64,000 nucleotides of DNA from Nonomuraea dietziae (GCF_014195505.1 NZ_JACIBV010000001.1:7936001-8000000), one strand, 5' to 3'; positions 31,735 to 40,564 are shown, counted from the stretch's first letter. Numbers and translations are program-made. Notes: a model not told the origin generated them from the letters alone.

Positions 31735-32826
31735 TCACGCGGTCTCCCGCGGGAAGCGGGCGATCACCTGGAAGCCGCCGCCGTCCCTCGGGCCCGCGGT
31801 GAACTGGCCCCCCGCGTTCCGCACCCGCTCGCGCATCCCCGCCAGCCCCCTGCCCTCGCCTGCCTCCGTGACGCCGACGCCGCGGTCGGCCACCTCCAGC
31901 ACGAACCCGCAGGGGTCGTCAGCCACCCTGACGAGCGCCCTGGTCGGCCCCGCGTGCCTGATCACGTTCGTCAGCGACTCGCGCACCACCCGGTAGACGG
32001 TGCCGCGCAGGTGCGAGGGGACGGCGGGCTCGCCGGGCTCCATGTCGACGGGCAGCCCCGCCGCCCGCACCCCGTCGATCAGGGCAGGCAGGTCGTCGCG
32101 GCTCGCGACCGGCTCGCCGGGGTCGATGAGATCGAGAGCGGCCCGCAGCTGGGCCAGCGCGCCGAGGCTGGTCTCGCGGATCGCCCGCAGCGACTCGCGC
32201 GCCTGCTCGGGGCTCTCCTCCAGCACGAGCAGGGCGAGTCCGGCCTGCATCGCGATGGTCGAGAAGCCGTGTCCCGCCGCGTCGTGGACCTCGCCGGCGA
32301 TCCTGGCCCGCTCCCGCGCCAGCTCCCGCGCCACCGCCGCGCCGTCAGCTTGGGATGCCTCGCCGGCGCCAGGCGACCCCCAGGCCGGGCCCGGGACGTG
32401 GGCTCCGGAGCCGCCCATGGCATGGGGAGTCGGTGCGGAGATCCCGCCGGCGGCGCGGGCGGCGAGGCAGGGGAGGCCGCCGTCGCCCGCGTAGGCCGCG
32501 GGCTGGGGGCCTGGCCAGGCGTCGGATGCTGTGGCGCCGCGGGCGAACCCGGCCCAGCCCTTTCCGGGCTTCGGCGGGGTGGTGAACGTCGGGGTCTTCG
32601 CGCGATGGCCCACGGCCGTCTGCGCGGCCTCCTGCGGGGTCTCGTGTCCCGCCGCGATCGCCGCGCGGGCCTGTGCCAGGCCGCTGAGCGACAGGGGGAC
32701 GGCCAGCCAGCCCGCCCACACCAGCACGAGCACGGCGGGCATGTCGCCCAGGCGGGCAGCACGGGACACCGCCGCGGACATGGACTCCCACAGGCGGCGG
32801 ACAGGGCGTCGTTCCCGTGTCACCAT
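31735..32826 (-). CDS. Sensor histidine kinase (HisKA_3 type) with a low-complexity insert
   Basis: This 363-aa protein has one membrane helix (about 29-50, MPAVLVLVWAGWLAVPLSLS), then about 90 residues rich in Pro, Gly and Ala (about 70-160), then HisKA_3 with His181 in AGEVHDAAGHGFSTIAMQAG. The HATPase_c part carries VVRESLTNVIRHA, ADRGVGVT and GRGLAGMRERV. HisKA_3 kinases of this class usually have 4-6 N-terminal helices; here there is one, so the sensor part looks shortened or replaced. It pairs with the response regulator 58 bp downstream. Confidence 0.88.
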   Translation of the reverse strand: MVTRERRPVRRLWESMSAAVSRAARLGDMPAVLVLVWAGWLAVPLSLSGLAQARAAIAAGHETPQEAAQTAVGHRAKTPTFTTPPKPGKGWAGFARGATASDAWPGPQPAAYAGDGGLPCLAARAAGGISAPTPHAMGGSGAHVPGPAWGSPGAGEASQADGAAVARELARERARIAGEVHDAAGHGFSTIAMQAGLALLVLEESPEQARESLRAIRETSLGALAQLRAALDLIDPGEPVASRDDLPALIDGVRAAGLPVDMEPGEPAVPSHLRGTVYRVVRESLTNVIRHAGPTRALVRVADDPCGFVLEVADRGVGVTEAGEGRGLAGMRERVRNAGGQFTAGPRDGGGFQVIARFPRETA

Positions 32827-32902
32827 TCCGCCCCGATCCTAGCCAGTTTCAGGGGGAGCGGTTCGCCGACCGGCCGGGGTGCCGCCTCAGGAAGGGGGGC
32901 GC

Positions 32903-34093
32903 TCAGCGCAGGACGGCGCGGTCGACGGTCCCGGGCGCCAGGACGTGCTCGATCACCATCACGGCCGCCCCCACGACGCCCGCCCTGTCGCCCAGCTCAC
33001 TGGTCCTGATGCTCAGGTGCTGGGTGGCCAGCGGGAGCGACCTGCTGTAGATGACCTCACGGACCCCCGCCAGCACGTGCTCGCCCGCCTCGGCGATGTC
33101 GCCGCCGATCACTATCACCGCGGGGTTGAAGAAGTTCACGATGGAGGCCAGCACGTCGCCGACCTCGCGCCCCGCCTGCCTGATGAGCTGGACGGCCTGG
33201 GTGTTGCCCTGCCGTACGAGGTTGACCACGTCGCGGCTGTTGGAGGCGGGCACCCCGGCCGCGGCCAGCTTGGCGGCCACGGAGGCGCCGCCCGCGACCG
33301 CCTCCAGGCAGCCAGTGTTGCCGCACCTGCACACCACGTCGGCCGCCGAGGACACCCGCACGTGGCCGATGTCGCCCGCCGCGCCCTGCGCGCCCCTGTG
33401 CAGGCGACGGTCGGAGATGATGCCGCACCCTATGCCGGTGCCGATCTTGACGAACACCAGCTGGTCGGCCTCGGGCCTGGCGGCCCAGTGCTCGCCGAGG
33501 GCCATGATGTTCACATCGTTGTCCACAAGGACGGCGGCGCCGAGCCGCTCCCCGAGCCACTCGGGGACGGGGAAGCCGTCCCAGCCGGGCATTATCGGCG
33601 GGTTGATCGGCCGTCCCGAGGCGTGCTCGACGGGCCCTGGAAGGCCCACGCCCACGCCGCACACCTGCTCGACGGTGTGCCCCGTCTCGTCGAGGAGCTC
33701 GAGGAAGGTGTCGAGGAGCCATTGCAGCGTCGGCTCGGGGCCCTTGTCGATGGCCAGGTCAGAGGTGCGTTCGGCGAGGACGGTGGTGGCCAGGTCGGTC
33801 ACCGCGACCCTCGCGTGGGTGGCGCCGAGGTCGGCGGACAGGACGACGCGGGCGGAGCTGTTGAACGCGAACGCCACGGCGGGCCTGCCGCCGGAGGAGA
33901 TGGCGTCCTCGGTGGGCACGATCCACTGGTGGGTGAGCAGGGCGTCGAGGCGCTGCGAGACCGTGGACCTGGCCAGACCGGTGAGCTGGACGAGCTCGGC
34001 CCTCGTGCGGGCCTGGCCGTCCCTCAGGATCGCGAGCAGCGCGCCTGCTCCGGCGACCGTGCCGACCGGTTCGTTCAGCATGTCCGGAGACAA
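32903..34093 (-). CDS. ROK-family transcriptional regulator
   Basis: The start is set at TTG 34093 because AAGGAG lies 5 nt upstream; ATG 34081 or ATG 34120 are alternatives. The 396-aa protein has an N-terminal winged helix (LAILRDGQARTRAELVQLTG, LARSTVSQRLDALLTHQWIV) and a ROK sugar-kinase-like domain. It includes an ATP-site-like LSADLGATHARVAVTDL and the zinc motif CRCGNTGCLEAVAGG. Such proteins repress sugar uptake or glycan-use genes and respond to sugars. The nearby GH74 and sugar importer genes are possible targets. No operator is proven. Confidence 0.9.
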   Translation of the reverse strand: MSPDMLNEPVGTVAGAGALLAILRDGQARTRAELVQLTGLARSTVSQRLDALLTHQWIVPTEDAISSGGRPAVAFAFNSSARVVLSADLGATHARVAVTDLATTVLAERTSDLAIDKGPEPTLQWLLDTFLELLDETGHTVEQVCGVGVGLPGPVEHASGRPINPPIMPGWDGFPVPEWLGERLGAAVLVDNDVNIMALGEHWAARPEADQLVFVKIGTGIGCGIISDRRLHRGAQGAAGDIGHVRVSSAADVVCRCGNTGCLEAVAGGASVAAKLAAAGVPASNSRDVVNLVRQGNTQAVQLIRQAGREVGDVLASIVNFFNPAVIVIGGDIAEAGEHVLAGVREVIYSRSLPLATQHLSIRTSELGDRAGVVGAAVMVIEHVLAPGTVDRAVLR

Positions 34094-34211
34094 CGCCGCT
34101 CCTTCCGCCGCCTGAAACATGATATGTCGAATTGAATCACACTTCTGCTTGACCATCGGCGGAAGAATCATGTCTTCCTTTAGTGTGCCGCGTGGTCCGA
34201 GCTGGCGTGCT

Positions 34212-34345
34212 CTTGGGGCGGGGAGGGGACTCGAGGGGGCGGGGGGTGGGCCGGGAGGGGGTGGTCCCGGCAGGCGGGGGAGCCCTGCGAGCGGGGGGTG
34301 CGCCGGGAAGGGTGGTCCGGCGGGCGGGGGATGTCGGTGGGGCGC
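34212..34345 (+). other. G-rich tract with strong G-quadruplex potential
   Basis: The plus strand carries more than ten runs of three or more G, such as GGGGCGGGGAGGGG, GGGGGCGGGGGG and GGGAGGGGG, separated by short loops. It fills the gap between the phosphotriesterase-like stop (34347) and the ROK promoter region on the minus strand, whose RNA would be C-rich. No gene is seen. Confidence 0.6.
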
Positions 34346-34346
34346 G

Positions 34347-35249
34347 TCAGCCGTTGGTCAGCCAGCGGATCGGGTTCACCCGGGTGATCGCCTGGATCGT
34401 CTCCTCCTCCACGCCGCCCTCGCGCAGCAGGGGGAGCAGCGTGCGGAAGACGTGGGAGTAGCCCGCGCCGCCGTACCTCTGGAGCTGGGCGACGCGGGAG
34501 ACACCACTGCCGAGCAGCAGGCGCTCGCGGTGCCCCTCGGAGATCAGCTCCATCGCCACCCTGGCCGCCTGCGGGGCGCCGAGGCCCACGGAGGAGAGGC
34601 TGACGTACGCCCCGGCCTCGGCGATCTTGCGGGCGACGGCGACGTCGTCGCCGGTGAAGGAGACGCTGACCCGCGAGCCGGGCAGACCCTCGCCCAGCAG
34701 GATCTCCAGCAGCGCGGGCCCGTTCTGTCCGTGGGTGGCGACGGGCAGGCGGCTGGACAGGGAGGCGCGGGCGGCGGCGACCAGGCAGCGCTCCTCCACC
34801 GGCGACGGCTCCTGGCCCCAGGCGCCGACCTCGCCGATGACGCCTGGCAGCACGCCCGTGCCGTCCAGGCCCGAGGTGATCTCGTCCATCAGCCGCGCGG
34901 TGAGGGTGTCGACGTCGTCCTCGCGGACCTGGGTGAACGGCTCGGCGAACAGCCCTGTCGAGGCGATGACGGGCACCCTGCTGCCCGCGGCGACGCGGGC
35001 GAGGGAGGTGGCGTCCCTGCCCATGCCGATGCAGGACAGCTCGACGGTGAGACCGAGATCGTCGGACTGGCGCAGCTCGCGGAGCTCGTGGGTGACGGTG
35101 CGCTCCTCGTCGAGCCAGCGGTATGGGTCGGAGTCGATACCGACCGCCCAGCGCAGGTCGCAGCGCAGGTGCTCATGGGGGAGGACGGCGCCGGTGATCG
35201 CGTCGGCGCGGATCTGACCGGTGACGGTCCGTAGAAGGGCCTCAGGCAT
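34347..35249 (-). CDS. Phosphotriesterase-like protein lacking two metal ligands
   Basis: The start is placed at ATG 35249 (300 residues; ATG 35258 is possible). The fold is clear from VLPHEHLRCDL (His-x-His pair), GVIGEVGAWGQEPS (bridging Glu) and PVATHGQNGPA (third His). The family fourth His, in a motif such as IGHxGD, is replaced by VSVSFTGDD. The C-terminal Asp, in a motif such as LSHD, is replaced by LLLGSGVSR. A full binuclear metal site is therefore unlikely. It may be a non-catalytic relative or use one metal. The divergent GH74 gene starts about 200 bp away; the ROK gene is downstream on the same strand. Confidence 0.8.
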   Translation of the reverse strand: MPEALLRTVTGQIRADAITGAVLPHEHLRCDLRWAVGIDSDPYRWLDEERTVTHELRELRQSDDLGLTVELSCIGMGRDATSLARVAAGSRVPVIASTGLFAEPFTQVREDDVDTLTARLMDEITSGLDGTGVLPGVIGEVGAWGQEPSPVEERCLVAAARASLSSRLPVATHGQNGPALLEILLGEGLPGSRVSVSFTGDDVAVARKIAEAGAYVSLSSVGLGAPQAARVAMELISEGHRERLLLGSGVSRVAQLQRYGGAGYSHVFRTLLPLLREGGVEEETIQAITRVNPIRWLTNG

Positions 35250-35317
35250 GGACGACATTAACCCGTATTTGCCGGTGAACGCCTTATGTCTGCCGAAAGC
35301 TTTACCTGATGAATGTT

Positions 35318-35327
35318 TCAGCGCTGA
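35318..35327. promoter_or_regulatory. LacI-like palindrome between phosphotriesterase-like and GH74 genes
   Basis: TCAGCGCTGA is a perfect 10-bp palindrome with the AGCGCT core common in LacI-type operators; AAAGCTTT lies 20 bp upstream. The 202-bp divergent gap otherwise shows no clear promoter. Function is a guess from pattern and from the carbohydrate context. Confidence 0.3.
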
Positions 35328-35451
35328 CCTGCGAAGAGTCCGGCCGCGTTTGACCGCCGGATGGCGGGCGGGTGACTCTCCACGCGACATGCGCGCCGCG
35401 GTCGACGGTCAGGGTCTCCGGGCGACTCCTGGACGAAGGGACAGGCCGTAC

Positions 35452-38070
35452 ATGATTCGGTGGATACTCGCAGCGCTGTTGACGATCTCGGCGGCCGCGG
35501 TGGTCGTCTCCGCGCCCGCGCTGCGGGAGGCCGCGGCGCTCGCCGCGCCGGCGCAGGAGACCTACGAGTGGAAGAACGTGCGGATCGACGGAGGCGGCTT
35601 CGTCCCCGCGATCGTCTTCAACCAGAGCGAGAAGAACCTGATCTACGCCAGGACCGACATCGGCGGCGCCTACCGATGGGAGCAGGCCACCAAGACGTGG
35701 ACCCCGCTGCTCGACTGGGTCGGCTGGGACAGGTGGGGCTACAACGGCGTGGACAGCCTGGCCACCGACCCGGTGCAGCCCACCAGGGTGTACGCGGCGG
35801 TCGGGATGTACACCAACAGCTGGGACCCGAACAACGGCGCGATCCTGCGCTCGGCCGACAAGGGCGCCACCTGGCAGGTCTCGCCGCTGCCGTTCAAACT
35901 GGGCGGCAACATGCCGGGCAGGGGCATGGGTGAGCGGCTGGCCGTCGATCCCAGGGACAACAGGACCCTCTATCTCGGCGCGCCCAACGGCAACGGCCTG
36001 TGGAAGAGCTCCGACTACGGCGCGACCTGGGCGAAGGTGTCCTCCTTCCCCAACCCTGGCGACTACGCGCCCGACCCGAGCGACCCCAACGGCTACGCCA
36101 GCCACAGGCCGGGCGTGGTCTGGGTGACGATCGACCCGGTGACCAGGGCGATCTACGCGGGCGTCGCCGACAAGGAGAACATCCTCTACCGCTCCGCCGA
36201 CAACGGCGCGACCTGGCAGCGCGTGCCGGGCCAGCCGACCGGCCACCTGCCGCACAAGGGGGTGCTCGACCACGTCAACGGCCTGCTCTACCTGGCCACC
36301 AGCGACACGGCCGGCCCCTACGACGGGGCCAAGGGCGACGTGTGGCGCCTCGACACCCGCACAGGCGAGTGGACCAGGATCAGCCCGATCCCCTCCACCA
36401 ACGAGGACGACTACTTCGGCTACAGCGGCCTGACCATCGACAGGCAGGACCCGCAGACCCTCATGGTCGCCACCCAGATCTCCTGGTGGCCCGACGTGAT
36501 CTTCTTCAGGTCCACCGACGCGGGCGCGACCTGGACGAGGGTGTGGGACTGGGCCTCCTATCCCAACAGATCCTTCCGCTACACGATGGACGTCTCCTCC
36601 GCTCCGTGGCTGACGTTCGGCGGCAACCCGCAGCCGCCCGAGGTCACGCCGAAGCTGGGCTGGATGACCGAGTCGCTGGAGATCGACCCCTTCGACTCCA
36701 ACAGGATGATGTACGGCACCGGCGCCACCATCTACGGCACGGAGGACCTGCTCAAGTGGGACACAGGGGGCCGGTTCACGATCAGGCCGATGGTGAGGGG
36801 GCTGGAGGAGACCGCCGTGCTCGACCTGGTCAGCCCGCCCACGGGAGCCCCGCTCGTCAGCGGTCTCGGTGACATCGGCGGGTTCAGGCACGCCTCGCTC
36901 GACGCGGTGCCGCCGATGATGTTCACCTCGCCAGGATTCACCTCGACCACCAGCCTCGACTACGCCGAGAAGAACCCCGCCGTGATGGCCCGCTCCGGCA
37001 ACGCCGACGGCAGCAACGTGGCCTTCTCCACCGACGGCGGCGCGAACTGGTTCCAGGGCTCGGAGCCTTCGGGCGTGACGGGAGGCGGCACGATCGCGGC
37101 GGCGGCCGACGGCTCGCGCTTCGTGTGGTCGCCGCAGGGCGCCGCGCCGCACTACTCGGTCGGCTTCGGCACCTCGTGGACCGCCTCGGCCGGCCTGCCC
37201 TCCGGCGCGGTCGTCGAGTCGGACCGGGTGAACCCGTCGACGTTCTACGCCGTGGCGGCCGGCACGTTCTACCGCTCCACCGACGGCGGCGCCACCTTCA
37301 CCGAGACCGCCGCACCCGGCGCGGGCACGTTCAAGGCGGTCCCCGGCCGCGAGGGCCACCTCTGGCTGGCAGGCGAGGGCGGTCTGTTCCGCTCCACCGA
37401 CTCCGGAGCCACCTTCACCAAGCTGCCGGGGGTCACCGGCGCGGTCAACATCGGGTACGGCAAGGCCGCCCCTGGCGCTTCCTACCCCGCGCTGTACGCG
37501 GTCGCCACGATCGACGGCGTGACGGGCGTCCACAGATCCGACGACACGGCCGCCACCTGGACCCGCATCAACGACGACAGACACCAGTACGGGAACATGG
37601 GCGAGGCGATCACCGGCGACCCCCGCGTGTACGGGCGGGTCTACCTGGGCACCAACGGCCGCGGCATCCTGTACGCCGAGCGCTCGGGCTCCGACCCGAC
37701 CCCGACGCCCACCCCGTCGCCCACGCCCACCCCGTCGCCCACGCCCACCCCCACGCCCACCCCGGGGACCGGCGGGTGCTCGGCCGCCTACAAGGTGACC
37801 GGCTCGTGGCAGGGCGGATTCCAGGGCGAGGTCACGGTCAAGGCCGACAAGGCGATCAAGGGGTGGACCGTGTCGTGGGCCTTCCCCGCAGGCCAGCGGA
37901 TCACCCAGCTCTGGAACGGCGCGCACACCCAGTCGGGGGCCGACGTGACGGTCGGGAACGTGGCGTGGAACGGCTCGCTGGCCCAGGGCGCGACGGCGAC
38001 GTTCGGCTTCACCGCATCGTGGACAGGGTCGAACGGCGTGCCTTCCCCGATCGGCTGCGCCGCTTCGTGA
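35452..38070 (+). CDS. Secreted GH74 xyloglucanase with CBM2
   Basis: From ATG 35452, at the start of a signal peptide (about 1-33, MIRWILAALLTISAAAVVVS), the product has 872 residues. The GH74 double seven-blade propeller spans about 40-745: NVRIDGGGFVPAIVFNQSEK, LIYARTDIGGAYRWEQATKT, PLLDWVGWDRWGYNGVDSLA, then several RSxDxGATW blade repeats. A Pro-Thr linker (749-771) and a C-terminal CBM2 cellulose-binding domain (about 775-872, beginning GCSAAYKVTGSWQGGF) follow. It cuts xyloglucan outside the cell. GAAGGG lies about 14 nt before the ATG. A hairpin terminator follows. Confidence 0.95.
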   Translation: MIRWILAALLTISAAAVVVSAPALREAAALAAPAQETYEWKNVRIDGGGFVPAIVFNQSEKNLIYARTDIGGAYRWEQATKTWTPLLDWVGWDRWGYNGVDSLATDPVQPTRVYAAVGMYTNSWDPNNGAILRSADKGATWQVSPLPFKLGGNMPGRGMGERLAVDPRDNRTLYLGAPNGNGLWKSSDYGATWAKVSSFPNPGDYAPDPSDPNGYASHRPGVVWVTIDPVTRAIYAGVADKENILYRSADNGATWQRVPGQPTGHLPHKGVLDHVNGLLYLATSDTAGPYDGAKGDVWRLDTRTGEWTRISPIPSTNEDDYFGYSGLTIDRQDPQTLMVATQISWWPDVIFFRSTDAGATWTRVWDWASYPNRSFRYTMDVSSAPWLTFGGNPQPPEVTPKLGWMTESLEIDPFDSNRMMYGTGATIYGTEDLLKWDTGGRFTIRPMVRGLEETAVLDLVSPPTGAPLVSGLGDIGGFRHASLDAVPPMMFTSPGFTSTTSLDYAEKNPAVMARSGNADGSNVAFSTDGGANWFQGSEPSGVTGGGTIAAAADGSRFVWSPQGAAPHYSVGFGTSWTASAGLPSGAVVESDRVNPSTFYAVAAGTFYRSTDGGATFTETAAPGAGTFKAVPGREGHLWLAGEGGLFRSTDSGATFTKLPGVTGAVNIGYGKAAPGASYPALYAVATIDGVTGVHRSDDTAATWTRINDDRHQYGNMGEAITGDPRVYGRVYLGTNGRGILYAERSGSDPTPTPTPSPTPTPSPTPTPTPTPGTGGCSAAYKVTGSWQGGFQGEVTVKADKAIKGWTVSWAFPAGQRITQLWNGAHTQSGADVTVGNVAWNGSLAQGATATFGFTASWTGSNGVPSPIGCAAS
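37696..37764 (+). repeat. Pro-Thr/Pro-Ser linker repeat in GH74
   Basis: Hexamers of the type CCSACS encode PTPTPTPSPTPTPSPTPTPT, the flexible O-glycosylatable linker between the GH74 catalytic part and CBM2. Confidence 0.85.
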
Positions 38071-38114
38071 CGGCGGGGACCGGAGTCCCGCTGGAGCGCG
38101 CGTGATGGACGGCC

Positions 38115-38137
38115 GGCCACCGGTGACCCCGGTGGCC
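38115..38137 (+). terminator. Terminator after GH74
   Basis: A perfect 9-bp stem GGCCACCGG/CCGGTGGCC with a 5-nt loop begins 45 nt after the GH74 stop codon. No T-run follows. Confidence 0.65.
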
Positions 38138-38259
38138 GTGCGGGGGCTTGCCGTACCGGAGGGAGAACGAGGGGCATCGGACGGTACATGGATGCCCATT
38201 TCGGCCCCTTGGTCATGGCTTGGGCGCGGCGTTCTGCCGAGCAGCTCTATTCGGGCTAT

Positions 38260-38271
38260 TAGGCTGGATGG
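38260..38271 (+). promoter_or_regulatory. -10 hexamer for a leaderless transcript
   Basis: TAGGCT at 38260-38265 lies exactly 6 nt before the GTG start at 38272. No ribosome binding site is present. No clear -35 is seen. Confidence 0.45.
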
Positions 38272-38712
38272 GTGGCAATCGACTCCGAAACCGGTGACGC
38301 CGACAAGCTGAAGGACGAAGCGGCGCGCCGCTCCGGCATTCACGGCTGGCTCGACGGCATCCGGTCCACTCGGACCGGTGCCCTCACCCTCAAGATCATC
38401 ATTGGTGTGATCGGCACCGTGATGGTCGTGGGCGGCCTGATCATGGTGCCCTTCCCCGGGCCGGGCTGGCTGGTCGTCTTCGCGGGGCTGGCGGTGCTGG
38501 CCACCGAGTTCCACTGGGCGCACAAGGTGCTGGAGTTCGGCAAGAGCGTCCTGCAGGCCTGGACCGAGTGGTACAAGCAGCGCGGCTGGACGGTGCGCAT
38601 CATCGTCCTGCTCGTCACGCTGGCCGCCATGGGCGTGATCATCTGGGCGGCGCTGAAGTTCAGCCTCGGCATCGACCTGTTCGCCGAGGGGCGCAGGCTG
38701 CTCGGCGTCTAG
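38272..38712 (+). CDS. TIGR02611/PGPGW-family membrane protein
   Basis: This 146-aa protein has a charged N-terminus, two early membrane helices (about 45-75 and 105-130) and the family motif FPGPGWLVVFAGLAVLATEF at about 62-81. It matches the actinobacterial TIGR02611 / PGPGW putative transmembrane family. Function is unknown. The start is a GTG with a -10-like TAGGCT 6 nt upstream and no Shine-Dalgarno sequence. Confidence 0.88.
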   Translation: MAIDSETGDADKLKDEAARRSGIHGWLDGIRSTRTGALTLKIIIGVIGTVMVVGGLIMVPFPGPGWLVVFAGLAVLATEFHWAHKVLEFGKSVLQAWTEWYKQRGWTVRIIVLLVTLAAMGVIIWAALKFSLGIDLFAEGRRLLGV

Positions 38713-38761
38713 CCTCCATACCGGTTCGGTCTGCGCGCAAGCGGACGAGGTGGGCGCTCCC

Positions 38762-38773
38762 TAGGCTGCCGCC
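38762..38773 (+). promoter_or_regulatory. -10 hexamer for the first propeller paralogue
   Basis: TAGGCT at 38762-38767 lies 6 nt before GTG 38774, the same spacing as at 38260 and 39642. No Shine-Dalgarno sequence lies between. Confidence 0.45.
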
Positions 38774-39640
38774 GTGCTCTCCGTCCTCGTAGCGCTCGCC
38801 CTCATCCCCCTGCCCGGCGCCTCCGTGGTGCTCCACGAGAGACCGGCCGACCCCGTACGGCTGACCGCCTACGGCCTGGGCACCCAGCACGCCTACCTGC
38901 GAGGCCCGGCCGCCTTCGTCAGGCAGCGCGGCGCCTCCGAGGTGGTCGTCTCGCCCGACGGGCGCAGGGCCGCCGCCGTACCCGCCGCCTACCGGGGCGG
39001 CCACGACACGCTCGTCGTCACCGACCGGGCCACGGGCAGGTCCAGGCGCATCCGCACCGTCGCCAGGCCGCTGATGGCCTCCTACGCCTCGTGGTCGCGC
39101 GATGGGAAGAAGGTCCTGCTGACGCTGGAGAAGAAGGTCTCGGGCAAGTGGCGCTCGATCGGCTACGTCACGGTCGACGTCGCCGCGGGCACCTCCCACA
39201 CGACCGTCGTGGCGGGCGCCGACCCCGCCGCCACGTTCTGGTGGACCCCTGACGGCGCGGTGATCGCCCAGCGCGGGGGCGACGCGGTGGTCCACAGGGC
39301 GGGCGCCAAGCCGAAGGTGCTCAAGGGCGTCGGCACGCTCACAGGACCCGATCTGTTCTCGCCCTCGGGCAAGCGCATGACGACCTGGTGCCCCTCCAGG
39401 CTGGCCGAGCACGTCTGCCTGGTGAACCCCGCCACGGGGGCGATCGTCTCCCGCTCGAGGCTCAGGCCCGAGGCGGTGGTCGGCTGGTGGAACGACAGCT
39501 CGCTGATCGCCGTCGTGCCGTACAGGAACAACTACCGGCTCGTGGTCGCAGGCACCTCGGGCTCCGTCGAACGGGTGCTCGCCGAGATCCCCGCCCGCAC
39601 CTGGCGCGCGGAACTCTGGCTGAGCTTCACCCGTAAGTGA
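38774..39640 (+). CDS. Exported beta-propeller-like protein, paralogue 1 of 3
   Basis: This 288-aa product has a short hydrophobic N-terminus (MLSVLVALALIPLPGASVVL) that can act as a signal or anchor. The body shows TolB/WD40-like blades: VVSPDGRRAAAVP, SWSRDGKKVLLTLEKKVSGK, WWTPDGAVIAQ and FSPSGKRMTTWCPS. Two conserved cysteines (WCPS...HVCLVNP) are shared with the next two genes, as is the opening VLHERPADPVRLTAYGLGTQ. It is a paralogue of both neighbours and the most diverged at its N-terminus. Function is unknown. Confidence 0.75.
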   Translation: MLSVLVALALIPLPGASVVLHERPADPVRLTAYGLGTQHAYLRGPAAFVRQRGASEVVVSPDGRRAAAVPAAYRGGHDTLVVTDRATGRSRRIRTVARPLMASYASWSRDGKKVLLTLEKKVSGKWRSIGYVTVDVAAGTSHTTVVAGADPAATFWWTPDGAVIAQRGGDAVVHRAGAKPKVLKGVGTLTGPDLFSPSGKRMTTWCPSRLAEHVCLVNPATGAIVSRSRLRPEAVVGWWNDSSLIAVVPYRNNYRLVVAGTSGSVERVLAEIPARTWRAELWLSFTRK

Positions 39641-39641
39641 G

Positions 39642-39653
39642 TAGGGTGCCTCC
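39642..39653 (+). promoter_or_regulatory. -10 hexamer for the second propeller paralogue
   Basis: TAGGGT at 39642-39647 begins 1 nt after the previous stop codon and lies 6 nt before GTG 39654. This suggests separate leaderless transcription of each paralogue. Confidence 0.45.
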
Positions 39654-40559
39654 GTGAGTCCAAGCACGCTCCTTCTCGCCGCTGCGCTCGTCTTATCCGG
39701 CGCCGACGTCAAACTGCCAGGTCTCGGCGTCACCCTGCACGAGCAGCCCGGCGACCCCAAAAGGGTCAGCGCCTACACGACAGGAAGCTCGTCCTACCTC
39801 AGGGCGGGTGGCTACTTCGCGGGGCAGCGCTCCTACAACGACCTCGCCGTCTCGCCGGGCGGCGCCTTCGTGGCCGCGATCCCGAGGAAGTTCGTCAAGG
39901 GCTACGACAGGGTCGCGATCGTCAACAGGGCCACCGGCAGGGTCACCAAGATCCGCACGGTGAAGGCGCCCATGGTGGCGGGCACGCCGTACTGGTCGCC
40001 CGACGGGCGCAAGGTGGTGCTGACGGTCTCCAGGAGCGACGGGCGAGGCGGCGGCTGGCGCAGCGTCGGCTTCGTCGTCGTGGACGTCGCCGCCAGGCGC
40101 GCCAGGCTGGTCAAGGTCCCGGGCGCCTACCACGACGCGCTCTTCCAGTGGTCGCCCGACGGCAGGCGGGTCGTCTCCGACTACTGGGACGGCGTGCGCT
40201 TCTACCTGACCGACGGGCGGGTGGCCTGGACCCTCTGGCGTACGGGCGGGCTGGTCGGCGGCGAGAGCGCCTTCTCACCCGACGGCAGGCGCATGGCGAC
40301 GTGGTGCCCCAAGAAGCACAAGGCGACGCTGTGCACCTGGAACCCCTACAACGGCAAGCTGGACAAGAAGGTGAAGGTCCCGGCGGTCGCCTCGTACGGC
40401 TGGTGGGACCGCGAGCACCTGATCGCGGTGGGACGCCACGGCAAGGGCTACGCGAGCGTCGTGATCGACCTCGCCGGCAAGCCCGTGCGCCCCCTGGCCA
40501 CCATCAGCCGCACCGCCTGGCGCGACTACGACCTCTACCTGAGCTACACCCGCCGCTGA
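39654..40559 (+). CDS. Exported beta-propeller-like protein, paralogue 2 of 3
   Basis: This 301-aa protein begins with a hydrophobic stretch (SPSTLLLAAALVLSGADV) and GLGVTLHEQPGDPKRVSAYT, nearly the same as paralogue 3. Blade motifs are YWSPDGRKVVLTVSRSDG, FQWSPDGRRVVSDYWDGVRF and ESAFSPDGRRMATWCPKKHK. The Cys pair WCPKK...LCTWNP is conserved. It ends DLYLSYTRR, like paralogue 3 (EVYLSYTDAG) and paralogue 1 (ELWLSFTRK). It lies 13 bp after paralogue 1. It probably binds a ligand at the cell surface; this is inferred from fold only. Confidence 0.78.
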   Translation: MSPSTLLLAAALVLSGADVKLPGLGVTLHEQPGDPKRVSAYTTGSSSYLRAGGYFAGQRSYNDLAVSPGGAFVAAIPRKFVKGYDRVAIVNRATGRVTKIRTVKAPMVAGTPYWSPDGRKVVLTVSRSDGRGGGWRSVGFVVVDVAARRARLVKVPGAYHDALFQWSPDGRRVVSDYWDGVRFYLTDGRVAWTLWRTGGLVGGESAFSPDGRRMATWCPKKHKATLCTWNPYNGKLDKKVKVPAVASYGWWDREHLIAVGRHGKGYASVVIDLAGKPVRPLATISRTAWRDYDLYLSYTRR

Positions 40560-40564
40560 GGCTC

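Noticed and set aside
35302-38523. A 1073-aa open frame on the minus strand opposite the GH74 gene
   Set aside because: It mirrors the third-position GC bias of GH74, has no family resemblance and is Arg/Gly/Ala/Val-rich; GH74 on the plus strand is certain.
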